Assembly: GCA_037127315.1 (NCBI GenBank)
Contig: JBBBDQ010001185.1
Span: 1,578,001-1,642,000 of the forward strand
Direction of reading: 5' to 3'
Length of the DNA stretch: 64,000 bases
Origin: Ascarosepion bandense
Lineage: Eukaryota > Mollusca > Cephalopoda > Sepiida > Sepiidae
The position numbers and the translations under genes were made by a program. Below are positions 15,701 to 26,200 of this stretch, one piece after another (within the stretch, counting starts at the first letter, position 1; every line of letters begins with the position of its first letter). Below the pieces are notes generated by a model. That model was not told the DNA's origin. It ran no database searches and saw only the letters and a program-made list of their open reading frames with translations.

Positions 15701-17112
15701 ACAAAAATGGTTTATTCCGATAAGTCGCAATAGAAAAGTGGAAAAACTAATTAAAATATTGCTCATTTTCATATTTTACAAAGGAAAAGTACAAAAACAA
15801 AAAAAAATGGCTAATTTTGGCAATTTACAATAGAAAAGTGAGAAAACTCATGAAAATATTACATTTTCACCTATTTTGCAAAGGAAGAGTGCTAAAACAA
15901 AAAAATGACTTATTTTGATAATTAGCAATAGAAAACTGAAAAAACTAATGAAAATATTGCTCATTTTCATATTTTGAAAAAGTGATGTGCAAAAATAAAG
16001 AAAATGTTTCATTTTGATAATTTGCATTAGAATAGTTAACAAACGAATTAATTATTGCTCATTTTTATTCCAAGTAAAAGTGCAAAAAGAAAAATGTCCC
16101 ATTTCGATAATTCGCAATAAAAAAGTGAAAAAACTAATGAAAATATTATTCATTTACATATTTTGCAAAGGAAAAGTGCAAAACCCATAAAAATGACTCA
16201 ATTTGATAATTTGCAACTTAACAAGGGAGAAAACTAATAAAAGTTTGATCATTTACATATATTCCAACCGGAAAGTGAAAAGAAGTAAAAAAAATGGCAC
16301 ATTTTGATAATTAGCAATAGAAAATTGAAAAAACTAATGAAAATATTGCTGATTTTCATATTTTGCAAAGGAGAAGTGCAAATAGAAAATAGCTCATTTT
16401 GATATTTAGCAAGAGAAAAGTGAATAAACTAAACAAATTTTGCTCATTTATGTATTTTCCAAAAGGAATGTGAAAAAAGAGCAAAAGAATTTGCTCATGT
16501 TCATATTTTGCAAAGGAAAAATTCAAAAACAAACAAATGGCACATGTTGATCATGTGCAATAGAAAAGTGAAAAACAAATAAAATTTTGCTCATAGTCAT
16601 AAGGTAAAGTACAAAAACAAAAAACCCGATCATTTTGATAATTTCTAATATATAAGTGAAAAAAACTAATGAAAATATTATTCATTTACATATTTTGCAA
16701 AGAAAAGTGCAAAAACCAAAGAAAATGTCTCATTTTGATAACTTGCAATAGAAAATTGAGAAAAATACTAAAATTTTGCTCATGTACATGTATTCCAACC
16801 AGAAAGTAAAAAAAAGAAAAAATGGCACATTTTGATCGTTAGCAATAAAAAATTGAAAGACTAATGAAAATATTGCCGATTTTCATATTTTGCAAAGGAG
16901 AAGTTCAAATAGAAAATAGCACATTTTGATAATTAGCAAGAGAAAAGTGAATAAACTAAACAAATTTTGCTAATTTACGTATTTTCCAAAGGGAATGTGA
17001 AAAAAAAACGCCAAACAATTTGCTCATGTTCATATTTTGCAAAGGAAAATTTCAAAAACAAAAATGGTTCAATTTGATAATTTGCAATAGAAAAGTGAAA
17101 AACTAATAAAAT

Positions 17113-19987
17113 TGGAATACATGTAAATGAGCAAAATTTTAGTATTTTTCTCACTTTTCTATTGCAAGCTATCAAAATGAGCCATTTTCTTTTGTTTTTG
17201 CACTTTTCCGTTGCGAAATATGTAAATGAATAATATTTTCATTAGTTTTATTCACTTTCATATTGGAAATTATCAAAATGATCCATTTTCTTTGTTTTTG
17301 CACATGTCCTTTTCAAAATATGAAAATGAGCAATACTTTCATTAGTTTTTTCACTTTTTAATTGCAAATTATCAAATAAGCAATTTTTGTTTATGCACTT
17401 TTACATTGCAAAAGAGGTAAATGCATAATTCTTTCATTAGTTTTTCACTTTTCTATGGCATATAAACGAAATTATCAAAATGATCGATTTTTTTATTAGT
17501 TTTTTCACTTTTCTATTGCAAATTATCTAAATCAATGATTTCTTTTTTTTCCACTTTTCTTTGCAAAATATGACAATGAGCAATATTTTCATTACTTTTT
17601 CACTTCTATTGGTAATTATTCAAATCAGCTATTTTTTGCTTTTGTCACTTGCCTTTTGGAAAATATGACAATGAGCCATTTTTTGTTTTTGCACTTTTCC
17701 TTTGCAAAATATGAAAATTAGCAATATTTTCATTAGTTTTGTCACTTTTCAATTGCTAATTATCAAAATAAGCCATTTTTTGTAATTTTCCTTTGTTAAA
17801 TATGAAAAAGAGCAAAACTTTCATTAGTTTTTTTCACTTTTCTATTGCAAATTATCAAAATTATCGTTTTTTTTTGTTTTTGTACTTTTCCTGATGACTA
17901 TGAGCAAAATTTTATTTGTTTTTCACTTTTCTATTGCACATTATCAAAATGTGCCATTGTTTCTTTTTGCGCATTTCTTTTGCAAAATATGAAAATGACC
18001 AATATTTTCATTAGATTTTCACTTTTCGTTTGCTAATTATCAAAATAAGCTACCTTTTTGTTATTGCACTTTTCTCTTTCAAAATATGAAAATGAGCAAA
18101 ATGTTCATTTGTTTTTTCACTTTTTTATTGTAAATTATCCAGATGAGCCAGTTTTTCGTTTTATCACTTTTCCTTCGCAAAATATGTAAATGAGCAATAT
18201 TTCATTAGTTTATTCACTTTTCTATTGCTAATTATTAAAATTAGACATTTTTGCTTTTTTTCACTTTCCTTTTGGAAAATATGAAACTGAGCCATTTTTT
18301 TGCACTTTTCCTTTGTAAACTTTTTAAAAGTGTAATATTTGCGTTTGTTTTTACTTTTTATTGCAAATTATCACAATGAGCCATGTTCTTGTTTTTGCAA
18401 TTTTTTCTTTCAAAATATGAAAATGAGCAAAGTTTTCATTTGTTTTTTCACATATTTTTGCAAATTATCAAAATGAGCCATTTTTCTGTTTTTGTACTAT
18501 TGTAAAATATGAATATGAGCAATATTTTCATTAGTTTTTACACTTTTCTATTGCGAATTATTGAAATAAGACATTTTTGCTTTTTTTCACTTTCTTTTTG
18601 GAATCAGCAAAATTTTATTAGTTTTTTCACTATTGCAAGATATCTAAATGGGTCATTTTTTTGTTTTTGCACTTTTGCTTTGCAAAATATGAAAATGAGC
18701 AATATTTTCATTATTCTTATCACTTTTCTATTGCAAAATATGAAAATCAGACATTTTTTGTTGTTGCACTTTTATTTTTTAAATTTGAAGATGAGCAATA
18801 TTTTCATTAGTTTTTTCAGTTTTCTATTGCTAATTATTAAAATAGATCAATTTTTTGTTTTTGTACTTTTCCTTTGTAAAATACGTAAATGAGTAATATT
18901 TTCATTAGTTCTTTCACTTTTATATTGCTAATTGTCAACATAAGCCAATTTTGTTTTTGCACTTTTCTTTGCAAAATAAGAAAATGCGCCAAATATATTA
19001 GTTTTTTTTCACTATTATATTACAATTTATCAAAATGAGCCATTTTTTAATTTTGGACCTTTTCTTATTAAAATGACCAAAATTTTATTAGTTTTTCACT
19101 TTTCTATTGCAAATTATGAAATTGAGCCATTTTTTTGTTTTTGCAATTTTCCTTTGCAAAATATGAACATGAGCAAATTATTTTGCTTTTTTTTTCACAT
19201 TCCCTTTGGAAAATACGTAAATGTGCAAAATTTGTTTAGTTTATTCACTTTTCTTTTGCTAATTATCAATATGAGCTATTTTCTATTTGCACTACTCCTT
19301 TGCAAAATATGAAAATCAACAATATTTTCATTAGTTTTTTCAATATTCTATTGTTAATTAACAAAATGTGACCCTTTTTTTACTTCTTTTCACTTGTTGG
19401 AATATATGAAAATGATCAAACTTTTCTGGTTAAATTGCAAATTATCAAAATGAGACATTCTTTTTGGGTTTTGCACTTTTCCTTTCCAAAATATGTAAAT
19501 GAATAATATTTTCATTAGTTTTTTCACTTTTTTATGGCAAATTTTCAAAATGAGCCATTTTTTGTTTTTGCAGATTTTCATTTGCAAAATATGATAAAGA
19601 GCACAAGGTTATATTTTGTTTTTCACTGTTCTGAGCTATTTTTTTGTTTGTTTTTGCTCTTTTATGAAAATGAGCAATATTTTCATTAGTTTTTTTCACT
19701 TTACTCTTGCCAATTTTCAAAATAAGCCATTTTTTGTTTTTTTAAATTTTGTTTTGCAAAATATGAAAATTAGCAAAATTTTATTAGTTTTTTCACTTTT
19801 TTATTGCAAATTATTGAAATGGGACATTTTTCTTTTTGCACTTTTTCTTGGCAAAATATGAAAATGAGCAATATTTAATTCGTTTGTTAACTATTCTAAT
19901 GCAAATTATCAAAATGATACATTTTCTTTGTTTTTGCACTTTTCTTTTTCAAAATATGAAAATGAGCAATATTTTCATTAGTTTTTT
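17113..19987 (-). repeat. Inverted block of the same satellite
   Basis: From about 17,113 the T-rich strand is on plus, and the monomers read as exact-type reverse complements of those to the left. At about 19,987 the orientation flips back. The left junction joins an ACTAATAAAATT end to the reverse complement of the TTTACATATATTCC-type monomer. The right junction falls inside a run of T followed by ATAAGAAAAAGTGC. About 2.87 kb is inverted. No other element is visible inside it. Confidence 0.88.
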
Positions 19988-21390
19988 TATAAGAAAAAGT
20001 GCAAAAATAAAAAATGTCTCATTTTGATAAATTGTAATCGAAAATTGAAAAAAAACCTAATAAATTTGACTCATTTACGTATTTTGCAAAGGAAAAGTAC
20101 AAAAACAAAAATTGATCTATTTTGATAATTATCAATGAAAAACTGAAAAGACTAATGAAAATATTGCTCATCTTCAAATTTAAAAAATAAAAATGCAACA
20201 ACAAAAAATGGCTGATTTTCATATTTTGCAGTAGAAAAGTGAAAAGAATAATGAAAATATTGCTGATTTTCATATTTTGCAAAGGAAAAGTGCAAAAACA
20301 AAAAATGAACCATTTAGATAACTCGCAATAGAAAAGTGAAAAACCTAATAATAAAATCTTGCTGATTTTCATATTTTCCATAAGGAAAAAGAAAAAAAGC
20401 AAAAATGGCTTATTTCGATAAGTCGCAATAAAAAAGTGGAAAAACCAATGAAAATATTGCTCCTTTTCATATTTTACAAAGGAAAAGTACAAAAACAAAA
20501 AAAATGGCTCATTTTGATAATTTGCAAAAATAGGTGAAAAAACAAATGAAAACTTTGCTCATTTTCATATTTTGAAAGAGAAATGTGCAAAAACAAGAAC
20601 ATGGCTTTTTTGATAATTTGCAATAGAAAAGTGAAAAAACAAATAAAATTTTGCTTATAGCCATCATGAAAATTGCAAAGAAATGGCTCATTTTGATAAT
20701 TTGCAAAAATAGGTGAAAAAACAAATGAAAACTTTGCTCATTTTCATATTTTGAAAGAGAAAAGTGCAAAAACAAGAACATGGCTTTTTTTATAATTTGC
20801 AATAGAAAAGTGAAAAAACAAATAATATTTTGCTGATAGTCATAAGGAAAATTGCAAAGAAATGGCTTATTTTGATAATTTGCAATAGAATAGTGAAAAA
20901 ACTAATAAAATTTATCACGTTTTCATGAGGAAAATTACAAAAACAAAAACTTGGTTCATTTTGATAATTTGCAATAGAAAAGTGAAAAAACTAATGAAAA
21001 TTTTTATCATTCTCATATTTTGTAAAGGGAAAGTGGACATACAAAAAATAGCTCATTGTGATAATTCGCAATAGAAAAGTGAAAAAACTCATGAAAATTT
21101 TACTCTTTTACCTATTTTGCAATGGAAAAGTGCAAAAGCAATAAAATGCTTTATTTTGATAATGGGTAATAGAAAGTGAAAAAAGTAATGAAAATTTTGC
21201 TCATTTTCATATTTTACAAAGAAAAAGTTTAAGAAAAATGGCTCATTTTGATAATTTGCAATAGAAAAGTGAAAATAAACTAATGAAAATTTTCCTTATT
21301 TTCATATTTTGCATAATTAAACTGAAAAAACCAAAGAAAATGGGTCATTTTTCATAATTTGCAATAGAAATGTGAAAAAACTAATGAAAA
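19988..21390 (+). repeat. Satellite, original orientation resumed
   Basis: The array continues A-rich on plus. A local tandem duplication of about 179 bp is visible: the segment beginning near 20,521 recurs near 20,700 with few changes, and a more degraded third version follows near 20,880. The array decays and ends near 21,390 where non-repetitive sequence begins. Confidence 0.85.
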
Positions 21391-21957
21391 TATTCTTGTT
21401 TGTCTGTTAGGTTTTATAGTTTTTTGTCCGTTAAGTTTTTCTATTTGGTGCCAAAATGCTGGGAAGAATGTTCATTTTGAACTTTCCGTATAATATTTTT
21501 GTTGAAAGCGTAATTTGGCTTACTGTAGCAGTTGTTCATTTTGGTGCCGGCGGACGTTAAGTTTTTCATTGCCATGGTTGTTGAAAAGATAGGTAGGTGC
21601 GTAGGCCTGCAGAAGATGTCTTTGTGTATGTATATATGTCTTGAAAATCCACGTGTCGGTTACCAGGTTATCTGGGGAACTTCAGGTTTGCCAGTTTATC
21701 TGGTGTAACGTTGGGAATACAAATTTATTTGTAGAAATGCCTTTATGTGTGTTCGAGGGAGAAGGTTGCGTTATGCGTGTTCGTCTCACGTCGTTTGTCA
21801 CCAGTTTATAGCGAATTATTCCGACGTGATTCGAACACGACTTTAAAAGTTTTTTATGGCAATAAAAGTGCTTAGGTTGTGTACAACGGCCGTTAAAATT
21901 TGTGGCATGGCGAATAATAACGATGAAAGGGATTATGGATACAACGGCCAGGTTAAA
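21391..21957. other. Unassigned spacer between satellite and PLE remnant
   Basis: I recognise no gene in this stretch. A GTTAAGTTTTT motif occurs twice, near 21,431 and near 21,556. The sequence is less AT-rich than the satellite. It may contain unrecognisable 5' parts of the PLE that follows. Confidence 0.4.
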
Positions 21958-22280
21958 TTTTGACATGACTAAGGACTGTGTGTACGCCATTCCATGTAGC
22001 TGTGGAAAGTGAGATAGGCCGACCCCTTAAGGTAAGGCTACAAGAACATTGCAAGGCCGTAACACGAGGGGAGATAGAAAAATCAGATCTAGCTGACCAC
22101 ATATAGAGGGAGAAAGGAGATCAATGACCCTATGGGATGAAATTGAAATAATAGATAGAGAATGCCACTGGAAACTACGTAAACTTAAGGAATCAGTATA
22201 TATGTTAAGCTTCAAAAATCTCCTAAGTCGACCAAGCATAGAGATGAACACAATACGGGAACTAGTAATACGAAGTGCAG
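21958..22280 (+). pseudogene. Penelope-like element, C-terminal GIY-YIG endonuclease end (degraded)
   Basis: Conceptual translation across frameshifts gives the typical C-terminal part of a PLE protein. It begins with a CVYAIPCSCGK segment (the GIY-YIG core region with its Cys pair). It continues with GRPLKVRLQEH, the helix carrying the catalytic-type Arg and the EH motif, and then EIEKSDLADH. After a further frame change it ends with WDEIEIIDRECHWKLRKLKE and LLSRPSIEMNTIRE. In PLEs this endonuclease nicks the target before reverse transcription. A stop after the GK and at least two frame changes show the copy is dead. The reverse transcriptase that should precede it is not recognisable directly upstream, so only the 3' end of the element is present. 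Confidence 0.8.
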
Positions 22281-22385
22281 GAGAAAATCATTAGTGTAAA
22301 AAAATTGCAATATGAACTCTGGTATAAAAAAGGTTTACTGAACATTAGGTTTATAAATCCCCCAAATTCAGTTGTTCTTGTCCTT

Positions 22386-22640
22386 AAGGACACATAGCCC
22401 AGTGGATATAGACGTTGGTTAGCTGTGACTTGACCCAAAAGAATTGTGAGTTCAATACCAGCAGCGGTGAACAAGAAAATTGCAGTGTTAACACATTACT
22501 TTCAATCGATGATTGACACAAGAAATGAGGATGATATGCCCCAGTGATTGTAATAAAGAGTTCGGTTCGAATTTCGGAGCGTACAACGCCCGAAACGCCG
22601 TACAAATGGCAACAAAGATAAGGACAATAGTCCGAATAAT
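22386..22640 (+). mobile_element. tRNA-derived SINE (head with A and B boxes)
   Basis: TAGCCCAGTGG at 22,394-22,404 matches an internal polymerase III A box. GAGTTCAATACC at about 22,448-22,459 matches a B box at the right distance. A clean tRNA cloverleaf is not apparent, so a tRNA-derived SINE head is more likely than a tRNA gene. The body may extend to about 22,640, where a second TTCGGTTCGAATTT-like B-box sequence lies near 22,560. The 3' limit is a guess. Confidence 0.55.
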
Positions 22641-23165
22641 GTAAATACTGTAAATACTACCTCATCTCAGAAATATAGACAAATACTAGATTTTTCATTA
22701 TTATTCCTTAAAGACTACGATATTAGTTGTAGATAACAGTAAGAATTTTCGTTTAGTTCAATGAATATCTGAATAATATATAGATGTCGTATTTTGAAAG
22801 TCAACTTTTGATTTTTTGTATTAATTATCCACTTAGATGTTATATCTTTCGTTGTTTAAATTATTGTTTGTCGTTGATTAAATGTTATAGTGTTATATTA
22901 TTACAAATTTATGATCTTTAACTATTATTTAATTTAATTATTAATATACATGCAGGTATATATCACAAGTTTAAGATTTATTATATTAATAACATTCAAT
23001 ATCCTGTATTTGCTAAATTATTTATACCTTTATTCATTGGTATGAATAATTACTTTTAATTTATATCATATTTAGAGTAACGTTTTTTCTATTTTTATGA
23101 ATAAAGATGTAACTTTCAGAATTGAAAGGAAATCATTTACGAGTTGCATTATTTGATTTTTTGTT
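22641..23165. other. AT-rich spacer, no gene seen
   Basis: The sequence is strongly AT-rich and non-repetitive at this scale. I see no ORF of interest, no RNA gene and no clear transposon ends. Confidence 0.5.
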
Positions 23166-23320
23166 CATCTCTAATTATCTCCATATTGGCCTCTTACCGT
23201 TTTTCGAGGCTATTATCAATGCTGAAAAGTTAGGCATCTCCAATCCCAAAATCTTATCTATGGCAAACAGTATGGTTTCTGTTTCGCTAGGTCTACTGCT
23301 GATGTGCTAACAAACATTAC

Positions 23321-23381
<61 letters not shown>

Positions 23382-24592
23382 CTCTTGATAAGAACGGCGA
23401 AACTCGAGCTGTTGTTCTCGATATCTCGAAAGCATTTAACAGGGTTTGGCATGCTGGCCTTATGTGCAAGTTCTAGAGCTATGGTATTTCTGAACGATTA
23501 TTTGATTTAATCCAATCGTTCCTATCAAATCGTGAAATGAAGGTTGTTTTCTATGGGCAAGCTTCCAGATCCTTCCAGAGCGTCTCTCAAGGCTTTGTTT
23601 TAGGTCCTACCTTTTCTTATCTTCATCAATGATTTTACTGTGGTAATCAGTTCCCAAATTGGTATCTATGCAGATGACACCACCATTCATGACCATCTGT
23701 GTAAGAAGACTGCCAACGCTAACAAAGTAAACCTGAGTGGTGCACCTTAAAAGAACCTTTAATCTGTGATACATTGAGGTAGGAAATGGCTAGTGAATTC
23801 TAATGCCTTCAAAACGAAGCTGTTCTCCTTTAACCATCATAGAGAATCATTCTTGTCTACCATTAAAATGGATGACACTAGTCTCATAGAGAGCAACGCA
23901 CTGCACCTCATTGGTCTCACTCTCTCAAATGACCTCAAACAGAATGACTATATTGAATCCATAGCGTCATCTGCTGCCAGGAAGATTGGTTCACTGTGTC
24001 GGGCCAGGAAATTTTCTCGTCTGAATCCATTTTGTACATATATAAATCTACCATTTGTCCGTACATTGAATACTGTTGCCATATCTGGTCGGGTGCTCCT
24101 GTTACTCATGTTGAGGTTCTCAACAAGATCCAAAGGAGGATTTGCAATAAAATCAATCCTGATTTGGCAGCTCACCTTCAGTCACTTTCTCACTGACGTG
24201 ATGTGGCCTCCCTCTCTCTTTTCTACAAGTATTTTCATGGAAACTGCTCTGACGAGCTTTTTTCCTGGTTCTCCGACCACGTGTATTTACTAGGTCTACT
24301 AGAATAGCATCAAGGTCTCACTCTTTTACCGACGAAATAGTTAAATGTAACGGTCTCTTCTACTCTAACAGTTTATTTTCTCGCACTTTCCGTTCGTCGA
24401 ACTCACTTCCATTCGCTTGCTTCCTTGATAACTACAATCTCAAAAAGTTTAAATGCAGCGTCAATTGCAAACTTTTATCTACTTGATTTCCATCCATTTC
24501 TTATATTTTCTTCGGAAATCCTTCTACCTTTTTTTCTTTCACTGTTACCTCATAAGCACCAGTGGCATTTCTGCCTTGCTTTAAAACTCAAG
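23166..24592 (+). pseudogene. LINE reverse transcriptase (jockey/CR1-like group), interrupted by (AT)n
   Basis: Translation over several frames gives successive reverse transcriptase blocks. They are a LLPFFEAIINAE segment matching the LINE at 54.3 kb, an RSTADVLTNITEY segment, KALDKNGETRAVVLDISKAFNRVWHAGL (palm motif with the first catalytic Asp), and a degraded QGFVLGP block. Then come a YADD-region remnant (IYADDTT-like), and the thumb/C-terminal part with YKSTICPYIEYCCHIWSGAP followed by LNKIQRRI. The 3' end carries a CCAGTGGCATTTCTGCCTTG motif near 24,560 that recurs in the LINE tail at 43.2 kb. In-frame stops and frameshifts make it non-functional. The N-terminal endonuclease is absent, so this is a 5'-truncated copy. 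Confidence 0.85.
23324..23378. repeat. (AT)n microsatellite inside LINE coding sequence
   Basis: There are about 55 bp of pure AT alternation. It sits exactly where the LINE protein would read Tyr-Ile-Tyr before the KALDKNG block, so it looks like expansion of an original short TATATA codon run and not a separate insertion. Confidence 0.9.
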
Positions 24593-24820
24593 CAGATACT
24601 GTAGAACAATTCTGTTCAGATAAGCACTCAGTTGTGGAACAATCTGAGACCATAATAAATCCACCTTGAGAAAGAGAGCTATTTATGGTGCCCTGGAGCA
24701 TCTCAATATTCTCAAGTGGCATAGTCCATTGCTTGGGCTGTGATTGGCTGCTGGTAAATGAGTGAAAGCATTTCTGTATAAATACGAGCTTGATTCCAGT
24801 CATAGTTTGCAGAGTTTGCA
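24593..24820 (+). promoter_or_regulatory. Candidate RNA polymerase II promoter for the structured array
   Basis: ATTGG (inverted CCAAT) lies at 24,743-24,747 and TATAAATA at 24,777-24,784, about 30 bp apart. A start site 25-32 bp after the TATA box falls at about 24,803-24,812. That is inside the sequence that is continuous with the first 237-bp unit once the LINE insertion at 24,821-25,955 is removed. No promoter function is proven. The rest of the segment, about 24,593-24,740, has no recognised feature. Chance occurrence of a TATA box is common in AT-rich DNA, but the combination and spacing in a locally GC-richer stretch are suggestive. Confidence 0.45.
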
Positions 24821-25975
24821 ACCTTGGAATTAAGGAGACGTCTGCGCACGCCTTCTTCCATTGTTTGCGTGTTCGCCCGTTGTGGGAGCGTGTCGGCGAG
24901 TTGACTGCTCGTATCGCGCCGCGGGAGCTTCTGCTCATTGATCGCGCATACGCTGTGGACAATGTGTTGCCCCCGTACTCTGGAGTGAAGCGGATGGTGT
25001 TTCTGTCGCTACTGGCCACGGCTAGAATGGTGATTTGGATGACGCGTCTGGAGGAAGTCTTGCGGGGCGGCCGTCTTTCGGATCAGGATCTAATCCGATA
25101 TTTTGAGCATCAGCTCAAAATGAAGATTAGAACTGAACGGAAACGGCTGCACCCGACAGAGTTCAGCGAAAGGTGGATAATTGCAGCGAGCCTGGTTCGT
25201 GTGACCGGGGCTAGCCTTGATTTTCTCTTTTAGATCTGCTAGTCGCATCGGGGTGGATTCCTTTGGAACCCCTCCCGCGGTTAAGGTAAGAATTCTTTTG
25301 TGTATCTAGTTAATGTGAGTGAATGTGTTTGTCCCGGCCTGTTCCCGGCTCCACTGCTTTTGTTATGATCCAGTTCGAGATCCCCATTGTCCATTGTTAT
25401 TTTGTCCCGTTTTTCATTCTCGGCTGGGTCAGCCTTATATATTCTCCTGTCCAATTTATTTTGTACCCGGCATCTCCATTCCCCTAAGAAAGAGAGCTTC
25501 TTGATTCTGTCCTTTTAAGGCAGAATACAGCGGCCTCTTTAATTATGAGGGTGTGTTTGGGTCTTACTAACACGATGTATATATATTCATTTGAAATTGT
25601 TTTGTTTTGGGATTTTTGTTTCTTCATAACCCCTTCCAATCATGTCATTTCATGAAAAATTTTTAAAGTTATTTTTGTAATTTATTGTACAAACCACAAA
25701 TTTTTATGTACATTTGGGGCGTTTTGTAGGTCCTCGGTATGTTTTTGCGGTATTTTGGTGCACGACAAGTATGAGTGTTGATGGACAAATTTTTATGGTG
25801 AATGAGAATCATTGTAACGTATGTATGGGTCGCGAATCTGATTAGCTAGATATAGGATAGAGTATCTGTAGACCAACCCGAGTTTTGTTCCCCCTCCCCA
25901 TTTTTCGGCCTTGTGCCATAATTTTGTAAGTTTGTAAGTTTACAAAATAAATACACATAGTTTGCAGAGTTTGCA
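24801..25975 (+). mobile_element. 5'-truncated LINE 3' end with 20-bp target duplication
   Basis: A perfect 20-bp direct repeat (24,801-24,820 and 25,956-25,975) flanks 1,135 bp. The right copy runs directly into the first 237-bp unit and the left copy runs out of the promoter-like segment, so this is an insertion between the two. The insert holds a LINE C-terminal ORF, a 3' untranslated part of about 700 bp, and a tail near 25,925-25,955 of short GTAAGTTT-like repeats ending in AAATAAATAC, typical of target-primed integration. The insert is GC-richer than its surroundings and looks younger than the other LINEs here. Confidence 0.85.
24821..25233 (+). pseudogene. LINE C-terminal domain (zinc-knuckle region), 5' truncated
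   Basis: One open frame runs from the insertion point to a stop at 25,231-25,233 and encodes about 137 residues. It starts with NLGIKETSAHAFFHC, the H and C of the CCHC-like finger that closes many LINE reverse transcriptases. It continues with RPLWERVGELTARI, then a hydrophobic SLLATARMVIWMTRLEE segment, and ends RVTGASLDFLF. Two Cys codons just upstream (CRVC) complete an apparent CxxC. Those codons lie in the duplicated target sequence, so the finger may be completed only by chance or by microhomology at the junction. The frame is uninterrupted but lacks the catalytic reverse transcriptase, so it cannot be autonomous. Confidence 0.75.
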
Positions 25976-26200
25976 TTGAAGCAGTCGTCTTAGGATGACT
26001 GCTCTGCAACTCTATAACACTGTCAGCTCTCTGCTTCCGAGCAGAGAGCACAAACCCAGTCGTGGTTCAGCCGTAGGGTAGAAACACGACTCGGTAAAAA
26101 TAGACAGACATATTTTTGGCCCGGCTATATGGCTGGGAATTCCCACATTAAAATGACCATGTGTCACATCCGGGCTTGCGTGGGAAGCCTAGTAAATACA
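25964..26200 (+). ncRNA. Candidate structured RNA unit (first of 12)
   Basis: This is the representative unit for the array. If transcribed from plus, as the upstream promoter-like sequence suggests, it would form a chain of hairpins. The most regular are a 10-bp stem with a TCCG loop (unit positions 63-86) and a stem of up to 11 bp with a 12-nt loop (95-128). The latter has one mismatch in this first unit and is perfect in most others. No match to a hammerhead core (CTGANGA with GAAA) is visible on either strand, and I do not recognise a tRNA, snRNA or other known class. The RNA call is an inference from stem conservation, not from expression data. Confidence 0.5.

Larger units (their letters stand above)
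1..17113 (+). repeat. AT-rich tandem satellite, A-rich strand on plus
   Basis: The block is a long tandem array of diverged monomers of about 48 bp that alternate in two flavours, making a dimer of about 96 bp. One flavour carries GATAATTTGCAATAGAAAAG and then an ACTAATGAAAATATTGCTCA-like end. The other carries CATATTTTGCAAAGGAAAAG and then an AAAAATGGCTCA-like end. Copies differ by many substitutions and small indels, so it is an old array. The many short minus-strand ORFs rich in F, L, I, K and N are translations of this repeat and are not genes. The only clear foreign DNA inside is a SINE near 3.95-4.19 kb. The same family returns in inverted orientation at 17.1 kb and in diverged form after 54 kb. 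Confidence 0.93.

Noticed and set aside
1..21390. Many hydrophobic ORFs of 60-160 residues rich in F, L, I and K, mostly on minus
   Set aside because: They are translations of the AT-rich satellite. The same peptide words recur with frameshifts between monomers, so the frame is not under selection.
1..21390. CRISPR-like regular spacing of repeats
   Set aside because: The whole unit is repetitive and diverged, there are no unique spacers between identical repeats, and the context is eukaryotic.
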